A stretch of DNA of 64,000 nucleotides from Dysgonamonadaceae bacterium (GCA_031254645.1 JAIRUA010000007.1:62001-126000); one strand, 5' to 3'. Numbered from the stretch's first letter, positions 1-9,082 are shown. Program-made: numbers and translations. The notes: generated by a model not told the origin, from the sequence alone.

Positions 1-862
1 CAAACGAATGAACAACGATGAGTTTCTTACCTTGGCGAAATTTCTCATCATTGCCGGTATTATTTTGCCGATTCTCTCCAATGAACGTTTCGTTGAAAAT
101 ATCGATTTGACACCGCGCAAGATATGGCTCACTACGGTCATTATTTCCGGTATGTCGTATGTGAGTTATTTGATGCAAAAATTTGTCTTTCGCCATTCGG
201 GTTTGCTCGTTGCCGGCATCTTCGGGGGATTATACAGTAGTACGGCAACAACGGTTGTACTGGCACGAAAAAGTGTGAAAGCGCCCGATTATTTGCAAAA
301 TCGCTATAGCGGAGCTATTGTAATGGCTACCGGAATGATGTTTTTACGCTTGGCGATTTTGTTGTTTATTTTCAATATTCCGTTGTTTTATCAAATGTGG
401 CATTATTTTTTCATTCTGTTTGTCCTGTCAATGGGTATTGGTTTAGGTATTTATTATTATAAATCGCCCACGCATGAACAGTTGAGAAAATTCAATACCG
501 CCACGGAAGATAAAAATCCGTTAGAATTTAAGGTCGCATTAATTTTTGCTGCATTATTTGTATTCTTCACGGTTGCAACCACTTATACCATTCAAGAATT
601 TGGCGAACAGGGGTTAAAAGTGTTAGCACTTCTTGTCGGAATTACTGATATCACGCCTTTTGTGATTGGTCTGTTTCAGGGAAGTTATGATATCACGGCT
701 GCTGCAGTTATTTCGGCTACATTCTTGGTGTTGTTGAGCAGTAATGTGCTGAAATTAGTGTACGGCTTAATGGCTGGCTCTAAACGGATTTACAAAATGT
801 TGATTGTCGGTTTTTCGGGCATTTGTGTGGCTACATTGATAGCATTGTTGATTGTGATGTAA
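1..862 (+). CDS. MgtC/SapB family protein, DUF4010 part (5' end outside window)
   Basis: Integral membrane protein. At least eight hydrophobic segments are visible, and the segment with GIFGGLYSSTATTVVLARK resembles the DUF4010 half of MgtC/SapB-type proteins. The first ATG is at base 8, but the frame is open to the window edge and full-length relatives are about 400 residues. The 284 residues seen are therefore probably the C-terminal two thirds, with the MgtC part upstream. Substrate is unknown for most of the family. The stop codon is followed within about 12 bases by an AT-rich repeat word (ATTAGCACAT) that forms the tRNA-Ala promoter. Confidence 0.7.
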   Translation, partial: KRMNNDEFLTLAKFLIIAGIILPILSNERFVENIDLTPRKIWLTTVIISGMSYVSYLMQKFVFRHSGLLVAGIFGGLYSSTATTVVLARKSVKAPDYLQNRYSGAIVMATGMMFLRLAILLFIFNIPLFYQMWHYFFILFVLSMGIGLGIYYYKSPTHEQLRKFNTATEDKNPLEFKVALIFAALFVFFTVATTYTIQEFGEQGLKVLALLVGITDITPFVIGLFQGSYDITAAAVISATFLVLLSSNVLKLVYGLMAGSKRIYKMLIVGFSGICVATLIALLIVM

Positions 863-875
863 TGTTTCTCATTAG

Positions 876-913
876 CACATTTGCATATTAGCAAATTATA
901 CATTACCTTTGCA
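876..913 (+). promoter_or_regulatory. promoter of tRNA-Ala
   Basis: A Bacteroidota-type promoter: TTTG at 880-883, a 20-bp spacer, and TACCTTTG at 904-911. It lies in an AT-rich repeat word and is 35/38 identical to the rplS promoter at 63564-63601. Confidence 0.75.
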
Positions 914-928
914 TCCTTATTTATTCAC

Positions 929-1002
929 GGGGGGCTAGCTCATCTGGCTAGAGCGCAACACTGGCAGTGTTGAGGTGACCGGTTCGAGTCCGGTGCTCTC
1001 CA
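929..1002 (+). tRNA. tRNA-Ala (anticodon GGC)
   Basis: A full cloverleaf folds by hand. The acceptor 929-935 pairs with 995-1001. The D stem is GCTC/GAGC. The anticodon stem CAACA/TGTTG carries loop CTGGCAG (961-967), giving anticodon GGC. The T arm is ACCGG-TTCGAGT-CCGGT. The acceptor contains the G3:U70 wobble pair, the alanine identity determinant, and the discriminator base is A. CCA is not encoded. A hairpin terminator follows directly. Confidence 0.95.
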
Positions 1003-1009
1003 CAAATAC

Positions 1010-1043
1010 AAAAAGGAATTTTGATACTAAGATTCCTTTTTTT
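1010..1043 (+). terminator. rho-independent terminator of tRNA-Ala
   Basis: The stem AAAAAGGAAT (1010-1019) pairs with ATTCCTTTTT (1032-1041) and runs into a T tract. Confidence 0.75.
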
Positions 1044-1111
1044 GTATCAAAACCTGTCAACTCCAACACAAACTTTCTATCAAATAATTTCGTCATTTTC
1101 AAAATATTTCG

Positions 1112-1119
1112 TACTTTTG
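1112..1119 (+). promoter_or_regulatory. gapA promoter -7 box
   Basis: TACTTTTG at 1112-1119 leaves a leader of about 55 nt before the gapA ATG. The -33 element is only loosely matched. Confidence 0.55.
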
Positions 1120-1158
1120 CAACTTCAATAAATAAAGAAAGTATTTAGGATTATCTAA

Positions 1159-2178
<1,020 letters not shown>

Positions 2179-2200
2179 TTTTTGAGAATATATAGTAGAT

Positions 2201-2229
2201 AAAAAACGCCTTGAAAGGGGCGTTTTTTT
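2201..2229 (+). terminator. gapA terminator
   Basis: A strong hairpin: AAAAAACGCCTT pairs with GGGGCGTTTTTTT. It lies 22 bases after the stop codon and ends in seven T. Confidence 0.85.
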
Positions 2230-2302
2230 GTTATGTAGCAGATGTAATATGTTTGAAATGTGTGTTGGAGGGGTGAAAAACGTTGTTTTATGTTTAGAGT
2301 TT

Positions 2303-2435
2303 CGCCTAACGTAGAAGCGGCTTCACTTGCAGGCGGGGTTTCCACTGCCGCTCGGACGAGAGCTAAAAGTGAAAATTACCTGCAAATTGTCAGACGAGCC
2401 ATGCCACGCTTGCGTGAAACTGCCCGTTGTAGGCA
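2303..2435. repeat. attC-like imperfect palindrome at the end of the 2507-3472 gene
   Basis: GC-rich non-coding DNA in an otherwise AT-rich intergenic region. It starts with CGCCTAACG (2303-2311) and ends with CGTTGTAGGCA (2425-2435). Read on the minus strand, the far end is CGTTAGGC, which matches the integron R' core GTTRRRY, and the near end is GCCTACAACG. The interior has further partial inverted similarity. It lies at the 3' side of a gene of unknown origin, where an integron cassette carries its attC. No integrase is in the window, so the name describes shape only. Confidence 0.45.
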
Positions 2436-2506
2436 GTACATTGTTTGTTTTCTATCGTTTTCAATTTTAATTCTTTTTCAGATACGTGTTATCCTTCGCA
2501 GGATTT

Positions 2507-3472
2507 CTATTTCTTCAATGAAGCAATAGCAAAAGCAACCAATGCTCCAAATATAGTTGCCGTTAATGAAAAAATAATTATCAGATAAGTACTTAACCTA
2601 CTCTCCAAATTTGCTAATTTATCTTCATAATTTCCTTTACTGCTTTCCATTAGAACATTTAAATTTTGAATTTTATAGTTCAAATCTTGCATTTGCATAA
2701 GATTTTTTGGATTTTGGTCTATTAATTGTTCAATGGCTAATACACGAATATCTAAATTTTCTAACTGCCTATAAGATAATATATATTTTTGGTAGATTAT
2801 AGAGTCTATTAATATATTAGCATTTTCAACGTTATGAATAAGTAGTGTATCTAAAATCAAATCCTGTTTTTTAATTTGTTCTTCAAGGGTTTTGATAATA
2901 TGTTCAGTCTTTCCAAGATTTCTGTCGGTGTAATTAGTATTGAAAACAAAGACACTAACGATAATTCCCAAAATAGCACTTATCATTGCACCTATCACAG
3001 AAATTGACCACACTTCCTTCTTTTTTCTCATTTCTTGTTTTTGTCTAATCACTTCAGACTCCATTGCAGTTTTTCTATCTGCCAAAATTTTTGATTTTAA
3101 GGTATTATAATTGGGAAAATCTTCAATATCAACTTCACTAACTTCGTTTCCCCTTAAAGAATACAAAATAAAGTTATTGTCTTTTGGCTCAACAAAATAA
3201 TAGGATAATAAAGGCTTATTCAAAACCCTAATGTAAGATTGATACAAAAATATCTCATCATTTGTCAATTGTTTTATTCCATTTTTAAATTCGACTAATG
3301 CCAAATAGTTATTGTTAGAAGTATCCAATATGACCAAATCACAGAGTATTTTTGTTTTCTGTCCTTGCCCAACATTATCTACAATATGTACCTCTTTCAA
3401 AAAACAGTCATCGGGATATAACTTTTCTTTTTTCAAATATTCGATAAATTTATTTCTTAAATCTTGTTCCAT
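2507..3472 (-). CDS. membrane-anchored protein with PD-(D/E)XK-like N-terminal domain
   Basis: A 321-residue protein that I do not recognise as a named family. Residues 1-130 resemble the nuclease-like N-terminal domain of type I restriction HsdR subunits: D45 in CDLVILD is followed by E61-x-K63 in LVEFKNG, the D...ExK arrangement of this fold. A basic stretch (143-152) leads to a transmembrane helix at about 155-177. A long charged, probably coiled-coil region (185-290) follows, then a second helix at 296-317. Gene content and codon use differ from the housekeeping genes on both sides, and inward-facing CGTTGTARGCA motifs bracket it (2425-2435 and 3551-3561). This suggests a transferred cassette. 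A role in defence is inference only. Confidence 0.7.
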   Translation of the reverse strand: MEQDLRNKFIEYLKKEKLYPDDCFLKEVHIVDNVGQGQKTKILCDLVILDTSNNNYLALVEFKNGIKQLTNDEIFLYQSYIRVLNKPLLSYYFVEPKDNNFILYSLRGNEVSEVDIEDFPNYNTLKSKILADRKTAMESEVIRQKQEMRKKKEVWSISVIGAMISAILGIIVSVFVFNTNYTDRNLGKTEHIIKTLEEQIKKQDLILDTLLIHNVENANILIDSIIYQKYILSYRQLENLDIRVLAIEQLIDQNPKNLMQMQDLNYKIQNLNVLMESSKGNYEDKLANLESRLSTYLIIIFSLTATIFGALVAFAIASLKK

Positions 3473-3550
3473 ATTGTTTGTATTTTATTGATTATTGCTG
3501 TTATTTTTTTCAACTTTATTCTGTCAAGTCCGCGCACACTGTCCGCGCAT

Positions 3551-3561
3551 TGCTTACAACG
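3551..3561 (-). repeat. boundary motif CGTTGTAAGCA upstream of the nuclease-like gene
   Basis: TGCTTACAACG on the plus strand is the inverted partner (10/11 identical) of 2425-2435. The two motifs point towards each other around the gene. A GC-rich tandem of GTCCGCGCA lies just inside it at 3528-3550. Confidence 0.5.
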
Positions 3562-3574
3562 AATAAATATACGC

Positions 3575-3582
3575 CAAAGATA
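3575..3582 (-). promoter_or_regulatory. candidate promoter -7 box for the 2507-3472 gene
   Basis: TATCTTTG on the minus strand, just outside the boundary motif. Transcription would begin close to the motif and leave a leader of about 95 nt. The rest of 3583-3742 shows nothing recognisable. Confidence 0.45.
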
Positions 3583-3742
3583 TAACATTTATAAATTTAC
3601 ACAAAGCTATTAATCAAGCAATTACCTTATTTTGCAATATTTTTCTTATGGCATCAATGTGCTTTTACAATACAAAATAAGCCACGTTATAAATATCCAA
3701 CGGATTTTTTACATTATATGCTATTCTCGCTTACGCCTAAAC

Positions 3743-4162
3743 TTACCTATACAACCTACTTTCCATATATCCCTGCAAAATAATTGTCGCACTAATTTCA
3801 TCAACCAATGCCTTATTTTGCCGGTCTTTTTTCTTCAATCCACCGTCAATCATTGCTTGATGCGCCATTTTTGAGGAAAAGCGTTCGTCGAAATATTCTA
3901 TTAGGATATCCGGATAGAGTTTTCGTAACCTGTTTACAAATGGCTCGATACGTTTCATATTTTCGGATGCTTCGCCACTCATCTGTTTCGGTAAACCGAC
4001 AATGATGGTCGATACTTCTTCTTTTTGCAGATAATCACTCAAAAAATCAAAAAGTTTCGATGTTTCCACCGTTGTTAATCCGTTGGCGATGATTTGCAAT
4101 ATGTCGCTAACGGCAATGCCTGTGCGTTTTTTTCCGTAGTCGATGGACAATAATCGAGGCAT
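3743..4162 (-). CDS. ruvX: RuvX/YqgF family Holliday-junction resolvase-like nuclease
   Basis: A 139-residue RNase-H-fold protein of the RuvX/YqgF family, associated with pre-16S rRNA 5' end maturation in E. coli. Conserved acidic residues are present: D8 in SIDYGKKRTGIAVSD, the GLP loop at 56-58, D92-E93 in FDERFSS, and D121 near the C-terminus. Length is typical. It lies downstream of lptB on the same strand, separated by an 80-base AT-rich palindromic spacer. Confidence 0.93.
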   Translation of the reverse strand: MPRLLSIDYGKKRTGIAVSDILQIIANGLTTVETSKLFDFLSDYLQKEEVSTIIVGLPKQMSGEASENMKRIEPFVNRLRKLYPDILIEYFDERFSSKMAHQAMIDGGLKKKDRQNKALVDEISATIILQGYMESRLYR

Positions 4163-4168
4163 ATTTTT

Positions 4169-4243
4169 TAATGATTAATCATTAGAGATTAATGATTAAT
4201 GGATTGCCGCTGTCAAGCATTAATCATTAAACATTAATCATTA
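4169..4243. repeat. palindromic word repeat (TAATGATTAATG) between lptB and ruvX
   Basis: The left arm 4169-4201 and the right arm 4218-4243 are inverted copies built from the word TAATGATTAATG. The right arm begins in the lptB stop codon TAA, read on the minus strand. Confidence 0.75.
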
Positions 4244-5023
4244 TTTCGTTGGTTCGAATGTTCGTTTTTTCAACACAAAATCACGACCCAAATACTTCTC
4301 TTTAACCGTTTCGTTTTCAGCTAGCTCCTCTGCCGATCCTTGAAAGAGAACACGCCCTTCGAAAAGCAAATAAGCACGATCGGTAATACTTAGTGTTTCG
4401 TCTACATTGTGGTCTGTAATCAACACGCCAATATTTCGATATTTCAACTGAGCCACAATAGATTGGATATCGTGTACGGCAATCGGGTCAACGCCGGCAA
4501 ACGGCTCATCGAGCATCACAAATTTGGGGTCGATAGCCAAACAACGGGCAATTTCGGCACGACGACGCTCACCACCCGACAAACGATCGCCATAGTTTTT
4601 TCGTACTTTATGCAGTCCGAATTCATCTATCAATTCTTCCAACTTTTCGGTACGCTCTTTGGACGATTTTCCGGTAAATTCCAACACAGACATAATGTTG
4701 TCTTCCACCGTCATTTTGCGAAAAATAGAGGCTTCTTGCGCTAGATATCCGATGCCGTATTGCGCTCGTTTGTACACAGGAAAATCTGTAATATTTTGCT
4801 CGCCGATATAAATATTACCTTCATTGGGTACAATTAATCCCACAGTCATATAAAACGTAGTAGTTTTTCCTGCGCCGTTTGGTCCAAGCAATCCCACAAT
4901 TTCGCCCTGCTTCACGTTGATAGACACGTGATTTACAACTGTACGTTTGCCGTATTTTTTCACTAAATTTTCGGAACGAAGTACAAGTTCGGTTGATTGT
5001 ATGTTATTTGTTGATTCTATCAT
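4241..5023 (-). CDS. lptB: LPS export ABC transporter ATP-binding protein LptB
   Basis: Cytoplasmic ATPase that powers LptFG in moving lipopolysaccharide towards the outer membrane. Walker A GPNGAGKTT is at 47-55, the signature LSGGERRR at 148-155, and Walker B/LDEP at 170-174. The order GPNGAGKTTTFYM and LDEPFAGVDP is diagnostic for LptB among small ABC ATPases. It is 260 residues with a short N-terminal extension. Its membrane partner may be the permease gene at 29887, which is not adjacent; Bacteroidota commonly scatter lpt genes. Confidence 0.95.
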   Translation of the reverse strand: MIESTNNIQSTELVLRSENLVKKYGKRTVVNHVSINVKQGEIVGLLGPNGAGKTTTFYMTVGLIVPNEGNIYIGEQNITDFPVYKRAQYGIGYLAQEASIFRKMTVEDNIMSVLEFTGKSSKERTEKLEELIDEFGLHKVRKNYGDRLSGGERRRAEIARCLAIDPKFVMLDEPFAGVDPIAVHDIQSIVAQLKYRNIGVLITDHNVDETLSITDRAYLLFEGRVLFQGSAEELAENETVKEKYLGRDFVLKKRTFEPTK

Positions 5024-5042
5024 TTTAACGTCTAAATTTGTA

Positions 5043-5050
5043 CAAAGATA
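5043..5050 (-). promoter_or_regulatory. lptB promoter -7 box
   Basis: TATCTTTG on the minus strand (CAAAGATA on plus), about 20 bases before the lptB start. Confidence 0.6.
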
Positions 5051-5067
5051 GAGAATTATTATTTAGA

Positions 5068-5130
5068 TTCAAAGATTTAAAAATTCAAAGATTCGAAAGC
5101 TTGAATTTTTGAATCCTTGAATCTTTGAAT
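5068..5130. repeat. palindromic word repeat (TTCAAAGATT) between folB and lptB
   Basis: The left part uses TTCAAAGATT and AAATTCAAAG. The right part 5101-5130 is its inverted copy (TTGAATCTTTGAA). It begins within about 5 bases of the folB stop codon. Confidence 0.75.
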
Positions 5131-5134
5131 TAAC

Positions 5135-5488
5135 TCACTCTGAAATAACAATTTCCGCACTTTCTATATCGCCGGCAATGGGAGGATTCAATTTTACAAG
5201 TCGAACTTCGATAAATAAAATTTGTGGAAAAGCATTTTTAATGCTGCGTAAAATGCGGTAAGTTACGTTTTCGAGGAGTTGAGAGGCAATATCCATTTCC
5301 ACTTTTACAAGTTGATATACATCTGCATAATTAATTGTATCATCAACATTATCAGAGATGCACGCAGTTAATAGATCGGATTCAATATGAATGTTTACAG
5401 TAAATTCATTACCGATAATTGCTTCGTGAGGCAGTACACCGTGGTAGGCGTAAAATTTGATGTTTTTGAGTTCGATAACTGTCTTCAT
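5135..5488 (-). CDS. folB: dihydroneopterin aldolase
   Basis: A 117-residue folate-pathway enzyme that cleaves 7,8-dihydroneopterin to 6-hydroxymethyl-dihydropterin and glycolaldehyde. The N-terminal pattern IELKNIKFYAYHGVLPHE is typical, with the conserved Y-HG-E cluster at about 13-23. A conserved lysine lies in the C-terminal segment EVRLVKLNPPI. Its own -7 box lies upstream (5514-5521, minus). No other folate genes are adjacent. Confidence 0.93.
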   Translation of the reverse strand: MKTVIELKNIKFYAYHGVLPHEAIIGNEFTVNIHIESDLLTACISDNVDDTINYADVYQLVKVEMDIASQLLENVTYRILRSIKNAFPQILFIEVRLVKLNPPIAGDIESAEIVISE

Positions 5489-5513
5489 TGTGATGCTTTT
5501 TTATTTTAAAGGT

Positions 5514-5521
5514 CAAAAGTA
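5514..5521 (-). promoter_or_regulatory. folB promoter -7 box
   Basis: TACTTTTG on the minus strand, about 25 bases upstream of the folB ATG. Confidence 0.5.
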
Positions 5522-5531
5522 AGGAAAAGCT

Positions 5532-5579
5532 AGATAAAAAACAAATGCGTCCTTCATTTTAATAATGAAGAACGCATTT
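5532..5579 (-). terminator. terminator of the M48 protease gene
   Basis: The stem CAAATGCGT (5541-5549) pairs with ACGCATTTG (5571-5579), extended by CTTCATT/AATGAAG. On the minus strand it is followed by TTTTTTAT. Confidence 0.8.
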
Positions 5580-5603
5580 GATTATTTTTGCTCGAAACGC
5601 CTA

Positions 5604-6395
5604 TTACCTCGCATTCAAAGTCTCAATTCTTCTTGCCAAATCGGGGTGGCTCGAAAACAAGCTTGCAAATCTGCTGTTGCCCGATGCACCGGCTTCTTCC
5701 TGCAATTTGAGCAATACGCCCAATGCCGATGCCATTGCACCCGGGTCTTTCCCGAGTTGCTTCAGCAATTCAAATCCATAAGCATCGGCTTCAAACTCCT
5801 GTGCTTGTGAATATTGTGAGTTCGCAAGCGCTGCGCTCAATTCGCCTAATTGCGAATCGCTCAACCGGCTTACCGTTCCACTCACCGAGCCGGCAGCTTC
5901 TCTTAACGCCGAAACACGAAGTGCACGAACGAAAGCATCTTTCGAGTCGTTATTCGCAATGTGCCCAATTTCGTGCCCAACAACCGCTAATATTTCATCA
6001 TCGGTCATCAATTCCATCAATCCGGCAAACATACGAATAGCACCATTAGCCGCCGCAAATGCATTCACATCAACCACATAATACGCTTGAATATCCAAAT
6101 TGTATCTATCGATTAATTCTTGTGGAATAACTGACACAATATTTGCCAAACGCTCTGCCACAGCTTGTTTTCCTGCATCACTATCGGTAGTTTTAACCAA
6201 TGGATTATTCGCATCCATCCACACCATATATTCATTGGTGTATTCTATCACCTGTGCATCAGTAATAGTTAGTGATTGAACACCTTGAGAAACAGCATTT
6301 AATGCTCTATCTACATTGATTCTTCTTCCCAATTGGGCATTTGCCAATACACTGAAAAACAGCGCAAAAGCAATTAAAAAAGTGATTCTTTTCAT
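5604..6395 (-). CDS. secreted M48 family zinc metalloprotease
   Basis: A 263-residue periplasmic or secreted protease with signal peptide MKRITFLIAFALFFSVLANA, cleaved near residue 20. The zinc motif HEIGH is at 141-145 within VVGHEIGHIAN. The third ligand glutamate lies downstream in EFEADAYGFELLKQLG. It resembles short M48 enzymes of the LoiP/YcaL type, which clear misfolded envelope proteins, rather than HtpX, which has more membrane helices. It has its own promoter (6434-6441) and terminator. Confidence 0.88.
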   Translation of the reverse strand: MKRITFLIAFALFFSVLANAQLGRRINVDRALNAVSQGVQSLTITDAQVIEYTNEYMVWMDANNPLVKTTDSDAGKQAVAERLANIVSVIPQELIDRYNLDIQAYYVVDVNAFAAANGAIRMFAGLMELMTDDEILAVVGHEIGHIANNDSKDAFVRALRVSALREAAGSVSGTVSRLSDSQLGELSAALANSQYSQAQEFEADAYGFELLKQLGKDPGAMASALGVLLKLQEEAGASGNSRFASLFSSHPDLARRIETLNAR

Positions 6396-6433
6396 TTAAT
6401 GTCGTATTTTTATTTTAGTTCATAAATTCCCTG

Positions 6434-6441
6434 CAAAGATA
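6434..6441 (-). promoter_or_regulatory. promoter -7 box of the M48 protease gene
   Basis: TATCTTTG on the minus strand, about 39 bases upstream of the start codon. Confidence 0.6.
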
Positions 6442-6550
6442 ATACTTTTTGCGTTAAGTACGTACTGTTTTGTTTGGGTGTATTGAAGAATTAATGAGAT
6501 TTAATTATTCTCTTTTTCTTCTCAAAAATCGTCAATTCAAAAAAAATACC

Positions 6551-6558
6551 TACATTTG
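6551..6558 (+). promoter_or_regulatory. pepP promoter -7 box
   Basis: TACATTTG at 6551-6558. It overlaps the upstream in-frame ATG-like codon at 6556, which shows that translation must begin downstream at 6592. Confidence 0.6.
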
Positions 6559-6591
6559 TTCCTCAAAACAAATCAAACAAGAATAAATAAT

Positions 6592-8382
6592 ATGCAAACA
6601 AATCAAATCCCCGATAGACTTGCCGCCATACGTCAGTTTATGGCAGAGAAGAATTTGGACGCTTTTATCGTCCCCAGTACTGATGCACACCTCAGCGAAT
6701 ATCCCCCAAAATTATGGGAATCACGCAAATGGATTAGTGGTTTCACAGGCTCTGCCGGAACGGCGGTGGTAACTCAACATCACGCCGGCGTATGGACAGA
6801 TTCGCGCTACTTCCTGCAAGGTGAACAGGAATTGGAAGGCACAGGATTCGACCTTTTCAAAATGGGACAGCCCAATACACCCGATATGACTACGTGGATT
6901 ATCAACGAAGTAGGCGAAGGCGGCACCGTAGGTGTCGACGGACTGGTGTATGCCGCTTCCGATGCGAAAACGTTGCTCGGTCGCTTGCAAGCAAAAGGTA
7001 TCAAATTGGAAACTTCGTTTGACCCATTCGTCGTCATTTGGCAAGATCGTCCCGAAATTCCGAAAAACGAAGTGTTTTTCCTTTCTGATGATGTAACAGG
7101 CGAATCCACCAAAAACAAAATCGACCGCATCGTTGGCGAATTAAACAAAATGGAAGCCGACGGAATCCTAATTGTTACGCTCGATACCGTAGCGTGGACA
7201 TTCAATATGCGCGGCAACGATGTGGATTACAATCCGGTAGCGGTAGCTTACGGCTATGTGTCGAAAAACGAAACCGTTCTCTTTATCGACCAAGACAAAC
7301 TAACCGACGAAGGGCAAGAAACGCTCGCATCGCAAGATGTAAAAACCGCCGATTATAACAGTGTGTTCGAATACATTGGCAATCTTCCCGAAGGCACAAA
7401 AGTGTGCGTAACAGGTAGTAAAATTAACTATAAACTCCTACAGACCATTCCTCCTACTTGCTCAACAATTGATGTGGCTTCGCCCGTCGATTTGATGAAA
7501 AGTATGAAAAATGAAACCGAACTGGCAGGTTTCCGCAATGCAATGATAAAAGACGGTATGGCGCTCACAAAATTTTATATGTGGTTGGAAAAAGCCATTC
7601 CCGAAGGCGATGTTACAGAGATGTCAATTGATGAAAAGTTACGTGAATATCGTTCGCAGCAACCTGATTTCTTTGGCGAAAGTTTTGGCTCGATTGTTGG
7701 CTATGCAGGCAACGGTGCGATTATTCATTACCGTGCAACACCCGAAACAAATACAACCGTAAAGCCGAAAGGTTTGTTATTAGTTGATTCCGGTGCACAA
7801 TATTTGGACGGCACAACTGACATCACGCGCACACTTGCCGTAGGCGACATCACAAAACAAATGAAACGCGATTATACGAATGTATTGAAAGGACATATCG
7901 GTATCGCTATGGCAATTTATCCCGAAGGAACGCGCGGTGCGCAGCTTGATGTTTTGGCTCGTAAAGCGTTGTGGAACAATTGTACTACTTATTGGCACGG
8001 CACAGGGCACGGTATCGGACATTTTCTTAACGTGCATGAAGGTCCGCAAGGGATTCGTCTCGAAGAAAACCCAACGCAATTACGTCCCGGAATGGTTACA
8101 TCAAACGAGCCGGGCATATATCGTGCTAACGAATATGGTATTCGCATTGAAAATCTCATCGTTACAAGCGAATATGCAAAAACCGAAAATTTCGGTAACT
8201 TCTTTAATTTCGAAACCATCACATTGTGCTATATCGATACAAAACCTATCGCAAAGAAACTTTTGACAAAAAGTGAGAAAAAATGGTTGAACAACTACCA
8301 TAAAATGGTGTATAATACACTGAAACCGTATTTGTCCAAAAAGGAAAAAGCATTTTTGAAGGAGAAAACAAAATCTATTTAA
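6592..8382 (+). CDS. pepP: Xaa-Pro aminopeptidase (M24B)
   Basis: A cytosolic dinuclear-metal aminopeptidase, 596 residues from the ATG at 6592, that removes N-terminal residues preceding proline. An N-terminal creatinase-like domain (QIPDRLAAIRQFMAEKN, then the SGFTGSAGTAVV region) is followed by a second creatinase-like domain and the M24 catalytic domain. Metal ligands are visible as the aspartates in VDSGAQY-LDGTTDITRT, the histidine in GTGHGIGHFLNVHEGP, and the glutamates in NEPGIYR and IRIENL. The C-terminal extension is typical of the three-domain eukaryotic-like form. The in-frame codons before 6592 lie in the promoter. Confidence 0.93.
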   Translation: MQTNQIPDRLAAIRQFMAEKNLDAFIVPSTDAHLSEYPPKLWESRKWISGFTGSAGTAVVTQHHAGVWTDSRYFLQGEQELEGTGFDLFKMGQPNTPDMTTWIINEVGEGGTVGVDGLVYAASDAKTLLGRLQAKGIKLETSFDPFVVIWQDRPEIPKNEVFFLSDDVTGESTKNKIDRIVGELNKMEADGILIVTLDTVAWTFNMRGNDVDYNPVAVAYGYVSKNETVLFIDQDKLTDEGQETLASQDVKTADYNSVFEYIGNLPEGTKVCVTGSKINYKLLQTIPPTCSTIDVASPVDLMKSMKNETELAGFRNAMIKDGMALTKFYMWLEKAIPEGDVTEMSIDEKLREYRSQQPDFFGESFGSIVGYAGNGAIIHYRATPETNTTVKPKGLLLVDSGAQYLDGTTDITRTLAVGDITKQMKRDYTNVLKGHIGIAMAIYPEGTRGAQLDVLARKALWNNCTTYWHGTGHGIGHFLNVHEGPQGIRLEENPTQLRPGMVTSNEPGIYRANEYGIRIENLIVTSEYAKTENFGNFFNFETITLCYIDTKPIAKKLLTKSEKKWLNNYHKMVYNTLKPYLSKKEKAFLKEKTKSI

Positions 8383-8386
8383 TTTT

Positions 8387-8456
8387 CTAATAAATAATGT
8401 GCTAATGTGCTAATTCAATACACAGCGAAGATGTTCATTAGCACATTATTTATTAG
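8387..8456. repeat. TGCTAAT-family palindrome after pepP
   Basis: A perfect 21-bp inverted repeat (8387-8407 and 8436-8456) built from CTAATAAATAATGTGC, with a 28-bp loop. It starts 4 bases after the pepP stop codon. Confidence 0.85.
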
Positions 8457-8478
8457 GAAATTAGTACATTCAAAATTT

Positions 8479-8991
8479 ATGGCTCTTATAAAAGAAGTAC
8501 GTGGATTCACGCCACAAATCGGTGAAAATACATTTTTAGCTGAAAATGCTACCATTATCGGCGATGTCATTATTGGAAACGATTGCAGCATTTGGTATAA
8601 TACCGTATTACGTGGTGATGTCAATTCCATTCGTATCGGCAACAGAGTGAATGTTCAAGACGGTACAGTTATTCACACTTTGTATCAAAAATCGGTTTCT
8701 ATTATCGGTGACGATGTGTCGATTGGACACAATGTGGTTATTCACGGCGCAACAATTGAAAATGGTGCACTTGTCGGTATGGGCGCTATCGTACTCGACC
8801 ATGCCGTAGTGGGCGAAGGTGCGATTATTGCCGCAGGATCGGTGGTGCTGGGTGGTACACAAGTGGAAGCAGGTAGTATTTATGCCGGTATTCCTGCCAA
8901 ATTCGTCAAAAAAGTAGATGCTGAGCAATCAAAAGAAATTAATCAGAAGATTGCGAGTAATTATTTGATGTATTCCGATTGGTATAAATAG
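8479..8991 (+). CDS. gamma-carbonic-anhydrase-like hexapeptide-repeat protein
   Basis: A 170-residue left-handed beta-helix protein of the YrdA/PaaY/CaiE group. Hexapeptide repeats run from about residue 20 to 150. The metal-type histidines of the gamma-CA family appear in QDGTVIHTLY and IGHNVVIHGATIENG. Carbonic anhydrase activity is not certain in this subgroup. The start is the ATG at 8479 (MALIKEVRGFTPQIG). The 24 in-frame codons upstream lie in the preceding repeat and do not belong to the family. Confidence 0.88.
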   Translation: MALIKEVRGFTPQIGENTFLAENATIIGDVIIGNDCSIWYNTVLRGDVNSIRIGNRVNVQDGTVIHTLYQKSVSIIGDDVSIGHNVVIHGATIENGALVGMGAIVLDHAVVGEGAIIAAGSVVLGGTQVEAGSIYAGIPAKFVKKVDAEQSKEINQKIASNYLMYSDWYK

Positions 8992-8992
8992 T

Positions 8993-9068
8993 AATGTGCT
9001 AATATGCCAATGCAAAAGCATTAATAATTTCCTGATAATTGCATTAGCATATTATTTATTAGCACATT
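8993..9068. repeat. TGCTAAT-family palindrome after the hexapeptide gene
   Basis: The left arm 8993-9015 and the right arm 9039-9068 are inverted copies. The left arm lacks the internal AAATAAT block. The loop (AAGCATTAATAATTTCCTGA) resembles the loop of the copy at 24752-24850, so the whole unit is a dispersed element. It starts 1-2 bases after the stop codon. Confidence 0.8.
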
Positions 9069-9082
9069 CAAAAATAAATTAC

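Noticed and set aside
2260-2529. 89-codon open frame across the GC-rich palindrome
   Set aside because: It translates the attC-like element and part of the neighbouring gene's 3' end in antisense; composition is not protein-like.
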